Below, piece after piece: positions 10,008-20,724 of a stretch of DNA of 64,000 nt (position 1 is its first letter; each line of letters begins with the position of its first letter). The stretch lies in NCBI GenBank assembly GCA_019828545.1, contig JACVRA010000101.1, forward strand, positions 240,658 to 304,657. Reading direction: 5' to 3'. The position numbers and the translations under genes were made by a program. The notes under the pieces were generated by a model. That model was not told the DNA's origin. It made no database searches and was given only the letters and a program-made list of their open reading frames with translations. Source of the DNA: Paracamarosporium sp. OC-R06-R3 (taxonomy: Eukaryota; Ascomycota; Dothideomycetes; Pleosporales; Didymosphaeriaceae).

Positions 10008-11075
10008 CTAATTCAATCGCCCAAGGAATCTCTCTAGGATTCTGTTGACTCCTTGCGGATCCTCCAATAACAACCAGTGACTTGCGTCCAACGCCTCGAT
10101 CGTCAAATCACTAAAGCTCGCACGCATATCCTCCTCGTAGTATCTCGGCAACACCGTAATATCCTGCAAACTCGGGATGAACAGCGCTGGTAGCTCGTAC
10201 CTGAACCCTCCATTCCTCGCAATCTCCAGCTCGTCCTCAAAGTTCATACGGCGTGTACGGTACCAATTCCAACCACCTCTAACACCGTTCCTAGAGATAG
10301 CGTCGACGTAAATGTCTAGCTCGGAGCCCTTTAGTAACCCTGATTCAGGGACAACATCCGGGAGTACATCGTACAGGATGCCGGTTTTCTCTGAGAGGGC
10401 GTAGCGCCCGTCTGCCGTTGAGCCGCCAATGAGTGCATTGAGCAGTGTGCGGATATCCTCCTTCGTAGTAAAGTTTCTGTCGAACGAGACATCTCGCCAT
10501 TGCAGCTGGTATCCATAGGTCTCATACGATCCATCATTGACCAAGTCCTCCAGATCCACCCACTCAGTGTTCGGTCCAAAGTATGTCTGCACGTAAGGAT
10601 ATGACAGTGCAAACATTGCTTTTGTCTTTTCTGGGTACCACATCGGGAACTTGTACGCAACGCCAGTACCCCAGTCGTGTCCGCCGACGATAACCTGGGC
10701 GCCGGAGCCGAGAACTTCGTCGACCAGGGCAGCAATGTCGGCGGTCATTTCTTTGAAGGTGTAGCGTGAGATGGGACAGGGTGCATCAGTCCTGACGGCA
10801 CCGAGCATGTCGGGTGCAATTACGCGGTAACCCAAAGACGCAAGGAATGGGATCTGATGGTGCCAGCCGTAGGAGAAATCTGGAAGTCCATGAAACAGAA
10901 GGATATTGCCTTTTGAGGTTGTATTGTTCGCAGGATAGGCGTGCAGGTAGTGGTAGGTTTGGTCGCGAACTTTGATGTAATGAGATGTTGTCCCGTTCAC
11001 TACACCAGGAACGCTATCCGTTAGACCTGTGGAAACTAGGGAGAAGAACGATGAAGCGAGCGTGATAAGTTTCAT
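10008..11075 (-). CDS. Secreted alpha/beta hydrolase, epoxide hydrolase/haloalkane dehalogenase-like
   Basis: Single exon, 355 aa from the ATG at 11075. The frame stays open to an ATG at 11129, but the inner start gives a clean signal peptide (MKLITLASSFFSLVSTGL, cleavage after about residue 18-22), so it is preferred. HGLPDF at about 62-67 is the oxyanion-hole motif, GGHDWG places an Asp nucleophile at about 134, and the SHW motif near 333 provides the catalytic His. Asp-nucleophile enzymes of this fold open epoxides or remove halides through an ester intermediate. Several N-glycosylation sites (NGTT, NNTT, NFTT) fit a secreted protein. The natural substrate is unknown. It shares strand and neighbourhood with the regulator gene, but a functional link is only a guess. 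Confidence 0.82.
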   Translation of the reverse strand: MKLITLASSFFSLVSTGLTDSVPGVVNGTTSHYIKVRDQTYHYLHAYPANNTTSKGNILLFHGLPDFSYGWHHQIPFLASLGYRVIAPDMLGAVRTDAPCPISRYTFKEMTADIAALVDEVLGSGAQVIVGGHDWGTGVAYKFPMWYPEKTKAMFALSYPYVQTYFGPNTEWVDLEDLVNDGSYETYGYQLQWRDVSFDRNFTTKEDIRTLLNALIGGSTADGRYALSEKTGILYDVLPDVVPESGLLKGSELDIYVDAISRNGVRGGWNWYRTRRMNFEDELEIARNGGFRYELPALFIPSLQDITVLPRYYEEDMRASFSDLTIEALDASHWLLLEDPQGVNRILERFLGRLN

Positions 11076-12964
11076 CTTGGCTGAATATGTCGACTTCCAG
11101 CACGGTAGAGCTAGCGTATTTGCTTGCAATGCTCATTGTCTACGTGGAGATTTCACCTCTTTTATCTTCTTGTCAATGGTATACTCTGAGACGACTATGA
11201 ATTGACGTACTCGTGGAAGTCCACTGGCTGACCTGATCCAACTTGCTGGTTTATCAGCCATGAATATGTGATCATAGCGTAAGTACGAGCGGAAGTCCGC
11301 CCCTGCTCGCAAAATTTCCAAAGGGATTCATCTGTGGGGCCTGTTGGGGGCGGAAATGGGGTATTTAGCCTAGATTCACCAATCAAAAACATGGTTGGGG
11401 TTCTTCATGCGTCTGATTATCAAGAACACTTTGCTAAGCAGTGCGGTGATAGTGTTGGGGATTTTGCTAATCCAATTCATGCCAATTCGGTTGCAACCTC
11501 GACATGCGGCAGACTTGAGCTTTCTAGAGCTATTGTCAAAGCTGACCGAAGACTACAAAGGGCCCTGTTTAGAATCATTCTTTATGTTTCATTCCGAATA
11601 AGGGACTTATCTCTACCTCAACTTTGCGGAAAGGATGCAATACTGAACTCACCATCAAACGGCCAGTCGATTCAAAAACTCCAATCATGGGAAGGGAAGG
11701 AGTAAATGCGTAGTCAGACGAAAACGGTCATTCGGGACAATTCCATTTAAACAACTTAATGCAGGGCTGCGTTCCCAGAATTAGGACTTGCTGTGTTGTG
11801 TTTGGCCCTGACGCAGTTTCAGAGAATGAAAACGAGCCCGGTCTAAGAGATGAAGGGACAAGCGACCACGTTATGAATGAGCGCGCATGACCCGCGTTAA
11901 CAACTTACAATCCAAGTTCTTTCTTTCGACAAGCAAACTCAGTATACAAACGTCAAAGCCAAACCCTGAGTTCATTAGGTGCGTAAATGCGGATTAGACG
12001 TACCAATCATGTCTTCCAATCCAAGAGCTGCTCGTTAAGAGTCTTAGTTAGCAGGAATACAAACACCACCGTTCTTGCAAATTGATCTGGTCTGCGCCCT
12101 TCAGACCCTTATAACTACTGCACGCTAGTCGTGGTTGTCCTCTTTTCGCTGACACGACATGCGTCTCCACTCGCTGTTCCGGCGCCAACTATCTCTCACT
12201 AGCCTTCATCCGAACCCATCGAACGATCAAATCGCTTTCAAGATGAGTCAATTGCACTCACTAGAATTTCTCATGATCAATGACGCCTTACAGAAGCGAG
12301 CAATACGAGCAGCTTACAAACCTGGCCCACTTGGGACTCGCTTAATGGTCTCCAAAGTAGCTAGCGCCAAGCGCTGACGTTGACTCAAACCTCAGGTTTT
12401 CATGAGTGATACTGCGCCTCGGCAGCCGGTCAAGAGTTTTCTCATGAACATACTGCGCCTCAATAATCGGTCAGTAATCTCTAGACTGTTGTGCACCAGG
12501 GCGTGTATGAAACTCCGTATGTGGCTTGCAAGATACACTCTGGTTGCACCATGGGTTTGAGTCAACCGGAGAAGGCGCCGGGTGAGGGTAGAATATCCGC
12601 AAGCGCGGTGAGTAACTGGGGAATCGGGCCTTTTTTTGGTCCAAAGGGCGCGCGCTGTAATGTAGGAAATGTGGCTTTGGCTGTGGAATGGTAGACAAGG
12701 GGACAGTCGGTGAGTCGAGGCGAGGCTCATCGGAGGTTGGCTTGCTGTATAAGATGGTGACAATCGCCATCCGCTACCGGATACTAAAATCTCATCTCAA
12801 CACTAAGATACGTCAAAGACTTTCGACAAAGAACGCATTTTGGGACTACTACATCTATTCCTGTCATCAGATCAACAATTGGGACTACAACTATCTATCG
12901 TTCCAGGTCAACATTCAGCGCGATACATCACCCACGAATCACCCAGTAAACACCTGAAGAGATC
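11076..12964. other. Long intergenic stretch
   Basis: About 1.9 kb without a supported gene. The largest open frames (123 codons) lack domains and look random. A pair of imperfect direct repeats lies at 12401-12473. A pyrimidine- and ACA-rich leader directly before 12965 looks like a genuine fungal 5' UTR. Confidence 0.45.
12401..12473. repeat. Two imperfect direct repeats, 42-bp period
   Basis: Copy 1 (12401-12432) and copy 2 (12443-12473) share catga followed by atactgcgcctc and end in cggtca. The centre of each copy differs at a few bases. Confidence 0.5.
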
Positions 12965-13213
12965 ATGACAATGTCAAAGTCAGATCATCAAACAAGCCCG
13001 ACCGACAAGAACGCTCATACAACCATGGTCGAGCACGACGCACAATCAACCCAGTCGACGTCAACAATGGCATCAATGAAATCGCTGCTCAAGTCGGTGT
13101 GGCAGTCAAAGCGGGCCTCGTCCTCAACACATACCACTGAATCACCCGCTGAGAAGAGTCAAAGGAAGTTGAGGGAGGCGGAAGCTAAGGCCATGTGGGC
13201 AATGAGTCGGTAG
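12965..13213 (+). CDS. Small basic Ser/Thr-rich protein
   Basis: An 82-aa frame opening MTMSKSDHQT. The first half is polar and rich in Ser, Thr, His and Gln; the second half is basic and predicted helical, with SMKSLLKSVWQSKRAS and a Lys/Arg/Glu-rich end running to AMWAMSR. The leader before it, rich in CA and CT and ending in cctgaagagatc, is typical of fungal 5' UTRs. I recognise no family. It could be a small fungal-specific protein or a chance frame; the sensible start context and composition favour a real gene. Confidence 0.45.
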   Translation: MTMSKSDHQTSPTDKNAHTTMVEHDAQSTQSTSTMASMKSLLKSVWQSKRASSSTHTTESPAEKSQRKLREAEAKAMWAMSR

Positions 13214-13644
13214 CGGAGCGTTTGCACTAAGACGTGCTAGAACGATATTGGGTGAGTCGATGGGGTTTTGGGATACACAATTATGATTTGAAACTATATT
13301 TTGAGGCTTGGGGGGATTTGGAGCTGTGTGACTGGCGCTTTTTCCATGTAGGAAGATATCATTTGAAGGGAACGTTTGCAGTTTACCGTATCACCGTAAA
13401 TTCAAACGCTCTTTCATCGGTCTGTGTTGCTGATAGGCTGTATTTTCGATTGCTCTCAAGTCATGATGCTGGATCTTGGTCTGATTTTCAGCTTGCTGAT
13501 TGTTGGACATTGGAGCGCTCGTTTGAAGTTATCTGTTTATTTGATATTCATCAACTTTTTCAACCAGCACTCAAGCTCAACACCGACACATAGTGATTTT
13601 CAACAACTACTCACGGTCTCATCGCATACCACTGTTGTAGAGAA
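13214..13644. other. Intergenic
   Basis: About 430 bp rich in TTG and TTT words. A 119-codon frame crosses it, but its Trp/Phe/Tyr-rich translation has no family resemblance and is taken as UTR of the flanking genes. Confidence 0.45.
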
Positions 13645-14818
13645 ATGTCGGATCTGGAACAAGATATCGAGACTATTCTCCGGTAAGTGCGCATCATACT
13701 GTTCTATTGTCATAGTCCTTCTAAACTAGTATGGTATTGACTAATTCATAGTGGGGTTGAGGAATCTGATGTTGAGCATGCAGCGAAAATCGACGGAGTG
13801 ACGGAGGACATTGATGAGGATCACACACTCTGCGATCGAGAGGATACTGAGTTTAGCGGAGATGGTATCTCTCACCTCACTCCTAGAGGTGAGAATAATC
13901 CGCCTAGCCTCACTCAATGACCACTTCACAAGCTAATTCACGCAGCAGAACAATCCCCAAGCCTACCTTCGATCCGTCTCAGTGAATCCCCTCTTTTCGA
14001 ACCTATGGACGATACCGCTGGCACTGAAGGTTCACCGATACTTCATGCTGCTCACGTGCTCCAAATCGAAGCCGACAGCTCCGCCCCTCCTCCACGTGCA
14101 GCCACTCTCGACGGCCTCAAGCGCGCCCGTGCCATGAAAGCCGAGATTAGCAAGGGACTTAACATCTTGGGGCCCAAGACTATGCGCACGCGTCGCCACA
14201 CTGTGGAGGAAGACCCCGAGAATCAAGCAATCAAGAGAATGCGACAGGTTTACCACATGAGTTGGGAGGCAATTGTTGCGCAACTCAACAATGAACGCTT
14301 AGAGCGCGGTGAGCCTCAGACGTGGACATCTGCAGCGGTTTACTCCCGCTTTGTGCGGAATGGGCCGCGGATTGCGGCCGCGCAGGGAGAGATTGGTTTC
14401 CATCCTAGAGACTGTAAGTGATGCCATGAATGACTACGATTGCCAACGAAAAACTTAATGCTAATGAAAAGATATGTATCTCCGTAACCCGGCTTCGCAC
14501 CCGGCTGCTCAACTCCCCGGAGTGGCCAGCAACCCCCCAAGCTACCAGTACGGCGCCGGTGGAGGTCGCAAGCGAGTGCGCGATGACGAGAATGCTGCTA
14601 GGGATCTCGCTGATAATTTACGCCATGAGTGCGCTGAAACGCTGAGCCAGCAGGCCAAGATGCTTGAACATAGCGATATGACCGAGCTGATGATGGAAGC
14701 AGTAGCAACTGTGGAACAACAGTTCTGGCGTGAGGTGGCGAATACTCTGGAGAGGAAGACAGGAAAACTCTTCGACCAGAAGGTATTGGAGAGCCGATAT
14801 CACTCTGTCAAGTGGTAA
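13645..14818 (+). CDS. Putative DNA-binding protein with HTH/SANT-like segments
   Basis: Four exons (13645-13682, 13752-13888, 13946-14413, 14472-14818) encode 329 aa. The N-terminal 60 residues are acidic. The middle, about residues 125-195, has KRMRQVYHMSWEAIVAQLNN followed by a helix ending WTSAAVYSRFVRNGPRIA, which looks like a helix-turn-helix unit. The C-terminal part has a helix with WREVANTLERKTGKLFDQKV and ESRYHSV, resembling the second half of a SANT/Myb-type fold that recognises DNA or chromatin. A polybasic GGGRKRVRDDE lies between and may be a nuclear signal. Exon joints were chosen because they keep one frame and use GTAAGT/GTGAGA donors. No named family is recognised; a nuclear role is inference. 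Confidence 0.65.
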
Positions 14819-15195
14819 ATCTTAATCGTTGGATTTTCATGGCTGCACTACTAACCAGTTTGTAGACTGCGGACTATGGCATTGATGATGGTCTTCAAAA
14901 TTTTTTATGATATTGCCAATTCTAGGTGGAAATGTTTGATGGTCACTTTGGATTATGATATTGGCGTCTGGTTTGACGGTCGTTGGCATAAGTTTTAGGA
15001 GACAATGGTGCGTGCAAGCGCGGCCCATGGGCGCTCATTAATTTCTGCGATTGTCCTCTGTATTTTGGTTTAGCAAGAGATACTTCAGCATCATCCTATG
15101 GTTGAAATGCTGAAACTAGATTCTGAAGGCTGCTTCTGTAGTTGGAACAAGCCGATCGCATCAGATCATCTTCCCCTGCTTTCTGCTAACCATCA
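14819..15195. other. Convergent intergenic gap
   Basis: About 375 bp between the 3' ends of two genes on opposite strands. Nothing else is seen. Confidence 0.5.
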
Positions 15196-16212
15196 TCAGA
15201 CTTCCATGTCCAACAACTCTAAGATTGCTTGAAAGGTGTCTTCCGGGCTCTCCAGACTCCAAAAATGTCCTCCTTCCACAAACCTCACACCCGTCTGCTT
15301 AGCCGCGCTTAACCATACTCTGACGTCCTCAGCATCGTAGAACTCCCATGGCTGACTCCGACTCTCCCTCCCTTCCAAAATGAGCACTGGACACTTCCAC
15401 TTTTTGATGAGCTCTCTTCTTTTTATCCATTCCTGGCGGAACGTGCTGCTGTTGAAATAGCGCGGCACCGCCTTCGTGACGTCCTCATAAGAGAATTCTT
15501 GGACGACGCGAGCCATGATATGGTCTGGTGGGAAGGACCCTGCGACGAACGTATATGTCCAAATAACGAACCTTTTCGGATCATTCATGACCCCGGTCCA
15601 TGGTGCATTTTGAAAAATTGGTCCCTGTGGCGAAAGCGTGGGATTGAAGTGCCACAAGTGCTGTTCACCTCGGCCGTATCTAAGCACCTTCTCTGGGTGC
15701 TTCGCAACAATGAAGTCTGCCTGCACAGTTCCCCGATCGTGCGTCACAAGGTTGAACCGATCCAGTCCAATCTGATTGAGCAGGACGTATAGCTGCTCTG
15801 CGACATCTTCATGCAGATACGTTCCCGCTGCTTTCTCGGACTGGCCGTACCCTTTGAGATCTACCGAGACGCAGTAGTATGATTTCGATAGCTTTACCAT
15901 CTGATAGTGCCATTGAAACCAAGAGTCAGGGATGCCATGCAGGAACACAATGGCTTCGGCCGAGGGAGAGCCTGCGGTCACGTAATGCCACTTGATGATC
16001 TCATAGTCGCCAGGTGCTGTAGTAACGTGGTGCGTGAATGTCACTCCTTCGATAGTCTCGACATCTCCATCCTTATCCAGCAAGCGCGGTTTGATGTTCG
16101 AGAAGTTTTTGACGCGTTCTTCGACAAGAGCATCATTAGGAATAGCGTTGGTGATTGCTTTGTGAGCACGTTCGGAAAGCGGAGTGTATTGAAGAGATGA
16201 TGGGGCTGCCAT
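15196..16212 (-). CDS. Alpha/beta hydrolase, epoxide hydrolase-type
   Basis: Single exon, 338 aa, no signal peptide, so probably cytosolic. The HGIPDSW oxyanion motif is at 92-98. THDRG gives an Asp nucleophile at 159, with a neighbouring Arg as in dehalogenase and fluoroacetate dehalogenase-like members. The acid partner probably lies in the segment after VLILEGRESR, and EGGHFWSLE provides the catalytic His at about 316. A cap domain fills residues about 180-270. It should hydrolyse an epoxide, halide or ester; the substrate is unknown. It is the second Asp-nucleophile hydrolase within 6 kb, but it differs from the secreted one in the cap and the N-terminus, so a recent duplication is unlikely. 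Confidence 0.82.
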   Translation of the reverse strand: MAAPSSLQYTPLSERAHKAITNAIPNDALVEERVKNFSNIKPRLLDKDGDVETIEGVTFTHHVTTAPGDYEIIKWHYVTAGSPSAEAIVFLHGIPDSWFQWHYQMVKLSKSYYCVSVDLKGYGQSEKAAGTYLHEDVAEQLYVLLNQIGLDRFNLVTHDRGTVQADFIVAKHPEKVLRYGRGEQHLWHFNPTLSPQGPIFQNAPWTGVMNDPKRFVIWTYTFVAGSFPPDHIMARVVQEFSYEDVTKAVPRYFNSSTFRQEWIKRRELIKKWKCPVLILEGRESRSQPWEFYDAEDVRVWLSAAKQTGVRFVEGGHFWSLESPEDTFQAILELLDMEV

Positions 16213-17044
16213 TTTGCGTAATCTTGTATTAGATACAGGAGCACAGAGGGATGAAGTATGAAGTGGCCTCAGCCTAAGCGGACTGTTGAGCTTATGAGGC
16301 GTTGAACTTTTAAGGCACAGTTTAAGTGTAAGCGATAAGGCAACCGTAATACAACGCTAAGTTCGATCGACCCGCCTAATCGTGAGCCTATAACTAGAGC
16401 TGATTTCGGCTTCATTCATCGACGTCTGTCAGATGGCTTGATGTCGTTTTAAACTTTCCGTACGCATCCGTTGTCGGTTCTGTCTGCCTGTGTCAGCCCC
16501 GCGCACCATGGGTACGGCCATCGATCTGGACACATGCTTACCGAACTGTCCAAACGTCAATTAATAATTACTAGCTATTATTGGTGATGTGTTTCGAACG
16601 CTTTTGCAACCTTCGTGTTACCTGATGAGAATTTTATAGCTTTGCCGTTACTCTGCGCTCCTAGATTAGAGGGATACGCTACGCTCTGCAAGTGTACCTT
16701 TTAGAATTGTACAGTTGGCTTGATTAAGAGTTAGTTAATAGCATGTGGTTAAACAGACATGCCGAGTCACTAGCTTTCCCATGATCACTAAAATTTGCTG
16801 AACCACAAGATCTGAGTACTTTGAGAACATCGGAGTACGACGCATCTTTCGGCTTGCCGAGACGGAACGCACCTGGCGGCACGACTCACACAGCCGCGGA
16901 GCAAGCGCCGGGGTTGGACACTATGTAAGCTCTACCCCGCAAACACATGTTCTCTCAACAATGCAATAATGCGATGCAACCCAAGGAAGGCGCATTTGCC
17001 ACAGCAAGCCCAACAAGTAGATTTGAAACCTGCATATGTAGGCC
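16213..17044. other. Divergent promoter region
   Basis: About 830 bp between two divergently transcribed genes, AT-rich in the middle (about 16550-16800). No gene is supported. Confidence 0.5.
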
Positions 17045-18712
17045 ATGGCTTCGTCTTCGAAGCTATTGCGAGCGCACCATCGCTACAGATACACGATGTT
17101 GAGTTCGAAAGATGACGGTGCTGTGCACGTTGCAGATGATTTTGAAGAGCAAACGATGCGGAAAGTTGACGGCAGCAATGGTGATAATAGATTAGCACGG
17201 CCCTGGATGAAGGAGGCTGTTCATGACTTGAAGTTAGAAAGGCATCGAAATGTGTAAGCTCTCCCTTTCGTAGCGCTGCAGAAGTCGGGTTGACACATGG
17301 AGCCATACAGCTACACTACTGCTTTGCTCTTCAATATATGCAGCTTTATCCTCCCGGCATTATACTCGACTCTTTCCAAGTTATGGGTTGCTAGCTTTGA
17401 CTCTTCTATGGTTGTCACAACCGACTCTTACACCTACATTGGCGTCGTTGCCGAAGTCCTCAACGAAGGCCTACCTCGCGCTGCATATCTAATCATAGGC
17501 GACAATACTTCTCGGTGCTTTCGCGAACGTCTGCAACTGACGCATACGCTAATTCTCTTCCAATCAATCCTCGGCCTTATAATGAGCATCGCTTTTTTAG
17601 GCGGTGCGTCGACTTTCGCAAAGGGCTTCGTCCCGGTCGAGGTTCGCTCTGCAAGTTTGACATACGTTAGAATATCTGCATTTTCAGCTTTCAGCTCTGC
17701 GGTGGAGTACACAACCAGTACATCTACAAGGGCACTTGATAGGCCGGATGTACCGCTTATCATCAGCTCGACGAAGTTCGCCATCAACATTATCCTCGAC
17801 TTGATCATCATCTCAAAGTTCCATGTGGGCGGTGTAACACCTACGGTCAATATGCAAGCTGCCATACAACTCGCTTGCAGCCTGACCTCCGCCTTTGCTG
17901 GCCTCGGATACTTCATCTATGCGACTAGCCTCAAAAAGAATTCCGCGGCTAGTCGAGACACATCCGATGTGTCATTGAAGCCATCATTTGCATCACTTCG
18001 AACGCTGTTGAAGCCTGGCTTCATCTTTTTCTGGGAATCAGCGATCCGAAACGCACTCTACCTCTGGCTTGTTCATGGCATAGTATCCATGGGCAGCAAC
18101 TACGCCACGGCTTGGGGTGTCTTCTCTACCATTCGCTGGGGCCTCGTCATGGTGCCTGTGCAAGCGCTCGAAGCCACAACACTGACATTCACCGGTCATT
18201 CCTGGGGCCAGTTCCGCAAATCCTTATCCACCGACAACACCACAAACCAAGCCAGCCTGCGCCAGCTCTGGGCCATCGTCCGTTGGGCGTTCTATTCAGT
18301 CGTAATCGCGCTCGCTGTCGAGGTGCCGCTTTGCTTGCTTATGTCCTTTCTCGGTGCTCGCCCGTTTGCACATTACCTCTCCGGCTCAGATGAAGTCGCT
18401 CGTATTACCTCGCATATGTGGCGCACGATCGATTGGTGCTATATATTCTATGGGATGTCAACCCAGCTTGCAGCCGTGCTAATGGCTACGCGTCCGGAGT
18501 GGTATCTATATCAGTCGTTGGCGTCGAACATTCTGTATGTGCTACCCTGGGCTATTGTCTGCCAGACGGCGAAGTTGAACCCGGGGGATGCGTGGACATA
18601 TCATAGTCTGGTGTTTGGGGGAAGCCTGGTGTTCTCATTCTTCGACGTGATGATTTTCGATGGGGTTTGGGCCTGGAGGTTAACGAGGAGGAAGGTTCGA
18701 GGAGATGCGTAG
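17045..18712 (+). CDS. MATE-like (MOP superfamily) multispan membrane protein
   Basis: Two exons (17045-17253 and 17311-18712) encode 536 aa. The first exon starts in a good context (gccATGG) and gives a polar N-terminus ending LKLERHRNV; it joins in phase to [12 protein letters not shown]. The ATG at 17297 lies inside the intron and follows an in-frame stop, so it is not the start. About 12 hydrophobic helices follow, with the two-halves layout and small-residue-rich helices of MATE and polysaccharide-export-type transporters. Segments include [17 protein letters not shown] near the start, [15 protein letters not shown], and [15 protein letters not shown] before a helix pair. This type usually exports small organic molecules by cation antiport. 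Substrate and membrane location are unknown. Confidence 0.72.
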
Positions 18713-19299
18713 GTGGCTGCGGTAAATGAGTTGTCTTCTGGGCTGTACCAGGACAAGGTTGGAACGACTTGACAAAAACATTGGTCGGTTTACCACATAC
18801 ATACCACACTGTCGCATGTGCTTAGTGCTGTGACAAGATGCCGCATCTCAAGCCGCTAATCAAAGACGTACCCACGTAGGGCCACCTTTTTCTGATTGGA
18901 GCTCAAAATTAACGAGTCGGACACCGAATGTCCCTCAGATGAGAAATATCCTTTGTTCATGGAGAGTTTTTCTTTTTTGTTTCGTTTAGTTGTTGCAACA
19001 TTGCATTTCTTGCGCAGTTCACGTTCTGTTAGTGTGTGAACGATATAGTGCTCCGCGGGTCCCGCTTCGGTATGATTGGAGGAGCCGACACCGAAGGATC
19101 AAATAGGGCTACCCAAGTCAGGCGACTAAAATTGCTGCCTTGCACATCGCTGCCTTGCAGATCAAATTACCGCCTAACCTTGGTGCGACACTACATATAC
19201 ACAAATAGCCTACCTTATGACTGGGAATACTCAGAAAAATCAATAAGCCACCTCGATTTCAACACTCACTTCGTTCATCAGATCAGACTAGTCTTAAAC
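18713..19299. other. Intergenic
   Basis: About 590 bp containing the promoter and leader of the F-box gene. An upstream in-frame extension begins with GTG at 19036, but the first well-placed ATG is at 19300. Confidence 0.5.
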
Positions 19300-20724
19300 A
19301 TGGTGCAACGTAGGACATCGAATGCGGACGGCGCCTATCTCATACCATCAAAACTAAAGGAAGACCTCGACAAGTACATCGAGGATCTATTTAAAGACGA
19401 CAAAGGAACAGCCGTTCAGCAAGCTATTGACAACGTAGATGCGATTCTCAAAGACAGATCAGTCGATTCACTACTCTACGCAGACGTTTCGACCCCAATC
19501 AGCTATCTACGTTATCGCCAGTCCCTTGTGCGCCATCGGCGTTTTTACAAAGTAGAAGCTGGCTTTAATTCAGAATTCTATTGGTCTTACCGACAAAATG
19601 GAAGGTTCTACAATACCCGTACCAATCTCGGAACCACCCATGAGGAAAAGCTAGCTGCGTTCGCTATCGGGGACTGGAACAGAATGTTTGGCTTGCGATA
19701 CCCGGCGGAGTTGATCATAAACATTGCAGAGATGATTGAGGATGCTACAGATCTCTTAAGCTTCTGGGCTGCATGCCGCCTCTTCAAGAATCTCATCGAC
19801 GACAGTACCTCTTTCAGAAACAGGCTGATCAACATAGAACATGGTTCATGTGATGAGTTCTTGCTGAGAATACACATGGATTGCTTTCGTGAGCGCGCAA
19901 TTGTGGAGTCGCAGCGCATTGGAAAAGGCTTTGCACCGGCTGAGCTCCTGTGCAGTTTTTGCTTGACCAGACATCCCGCCTCTGATTTCGCCACGAAAGA
20001 GCGCGCAAAAGACGGTCTTGAGCGTGTATGCGAATTCTTGACAGCAGGGATGTATATTTGTCCACATCGCACTCTAACATCCCATGAGAACTTCATGTTG
20101 CGACGCCATATGGTCATCCGGATGGCGGTCAAGCAAACCCAATCTGAAAAGGTCCCTTTGTGCTTAGATTCAAACTGCGGTCGCTACGAATTGGAGTTAA
20201 GACGTCCTTCTATTACCCCCTTTTATTCGATGAGAACTAAAGTTTTCGTGGTTCGCACAACCGAACTCAACATTTGCGACACTGAGCAAGACGTTGAAAT
20301 TTCCGGGAGGTTGGTCGGCTCTACGTTAAGATCCAACAACATAGAGCAAGCTCAATCGAAAGACACCCCAAAACCTTGGGTGGAGAGAGCCATGATTTGG
20401 GTAACACTAAACGTGAAGGAGGCCCTCATTCGAGCTGATGTATATATTTGTGGGCACCTTCGATCTAGTAGCCCGTGCGTGTATGACATCCTTCTGAAAA
20501 GAGCCAACCTCATGCTGCACAATCCAGATGTCAAAGACAATCCAACCTGCCTGCAAACAATTGTCGATTCCTGCGAGGATGATGACTGTAGGACCGAGTT
20601 TTGGCTATGTTACGAGCGTATTCCGAATGCAGTTTCCGTTGGGAGAGATTTCCGGATACAATTGATCATACGACGCAAATGCCACAAGGCGAGGATAGTG
20701 ACGGGCCAGGACTGGTTTGAGTAG
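19300..20724 (+). CDS. F-box-like protein
   Basis: Single exon, 474 aa from the ATG at 19300 (context aaacATGG). The frame is open further upstream to an ATG at 19072, giving a 550-aa version that I consider less likely. At about residues 130-170, LRYPAELIINIAEMIEDATDL followed by LLSFWAACRLFKNLID fits an F-box helix bundle, which would bind Skp1 in an SCF ubiquitin ligase. A Cys pair LCSFCLTRHPASDF follows at about 215-230, a pattern common in fungal F-box proteins with a small zinc-binding-like segment. Further Cys/His residues occur at CPHRTL and CLDSNCGRYEL. The remainder has no recognisable substrate-binding repeat. The target is unknown. Confidence 0.65.
   Translation: MVQRRTSNADGAYLIPSKLKEDLDKYIEDLFKDDKGTAVQQAIDNVDAILKDRSVDSLLYADVSTPISYLRYRQSLVRHRRFYKVEAGFNSEFYWSYRQNGRFYNTRTNLGTTHEEKLAAFAIGDWNRMFGLRYPAELIINIAEMIEDATDLLSFWAACRLFKNLIDDSTSFRNRLINIEHGSCDEFLLRIHMDCFRERAIVESQRIGKGFAPAELLCSFCLTRHPASDFATKERAKDGLERVCEFLTAGMYICPHRTLTSHENFMLRRHMVIRMAVKQTQSEKVPLCLDSNCGRYELELRRPSITPFYSMRTKVFVVRTTELNICDTEQDVEISGRLVGSTLRSNNIEQAQSKDTPKPWVERAMIWVTLNVKEALIRADVYICGHLRSSSPCVYDILLKRANLMLHNPDVKDNPTCLQTIVDSCEDDDCRTEFWLCYERIPNAVSVGRDFRIQLIIRRKCHKARIVTGQDWFE

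Noticed and set aside
12159..12377. 72-codon frame with a basic C-terminus
   Set aside because: A plausible small protein by composition, but no family, no introns and no clear leader; not enough to call.
13234..13593. 119-codon frame rich in Trp, Phe and Tyr
   Set aside because: Sits between two better-supported genes, starts without an upstream leader and has no recognisable feature.
19036..19299. N-terminal extension of the F-box protein
   Set aside because: Begins with GTG, which is not a normal eukaryotic start; the ATG at 19300 has a better context.
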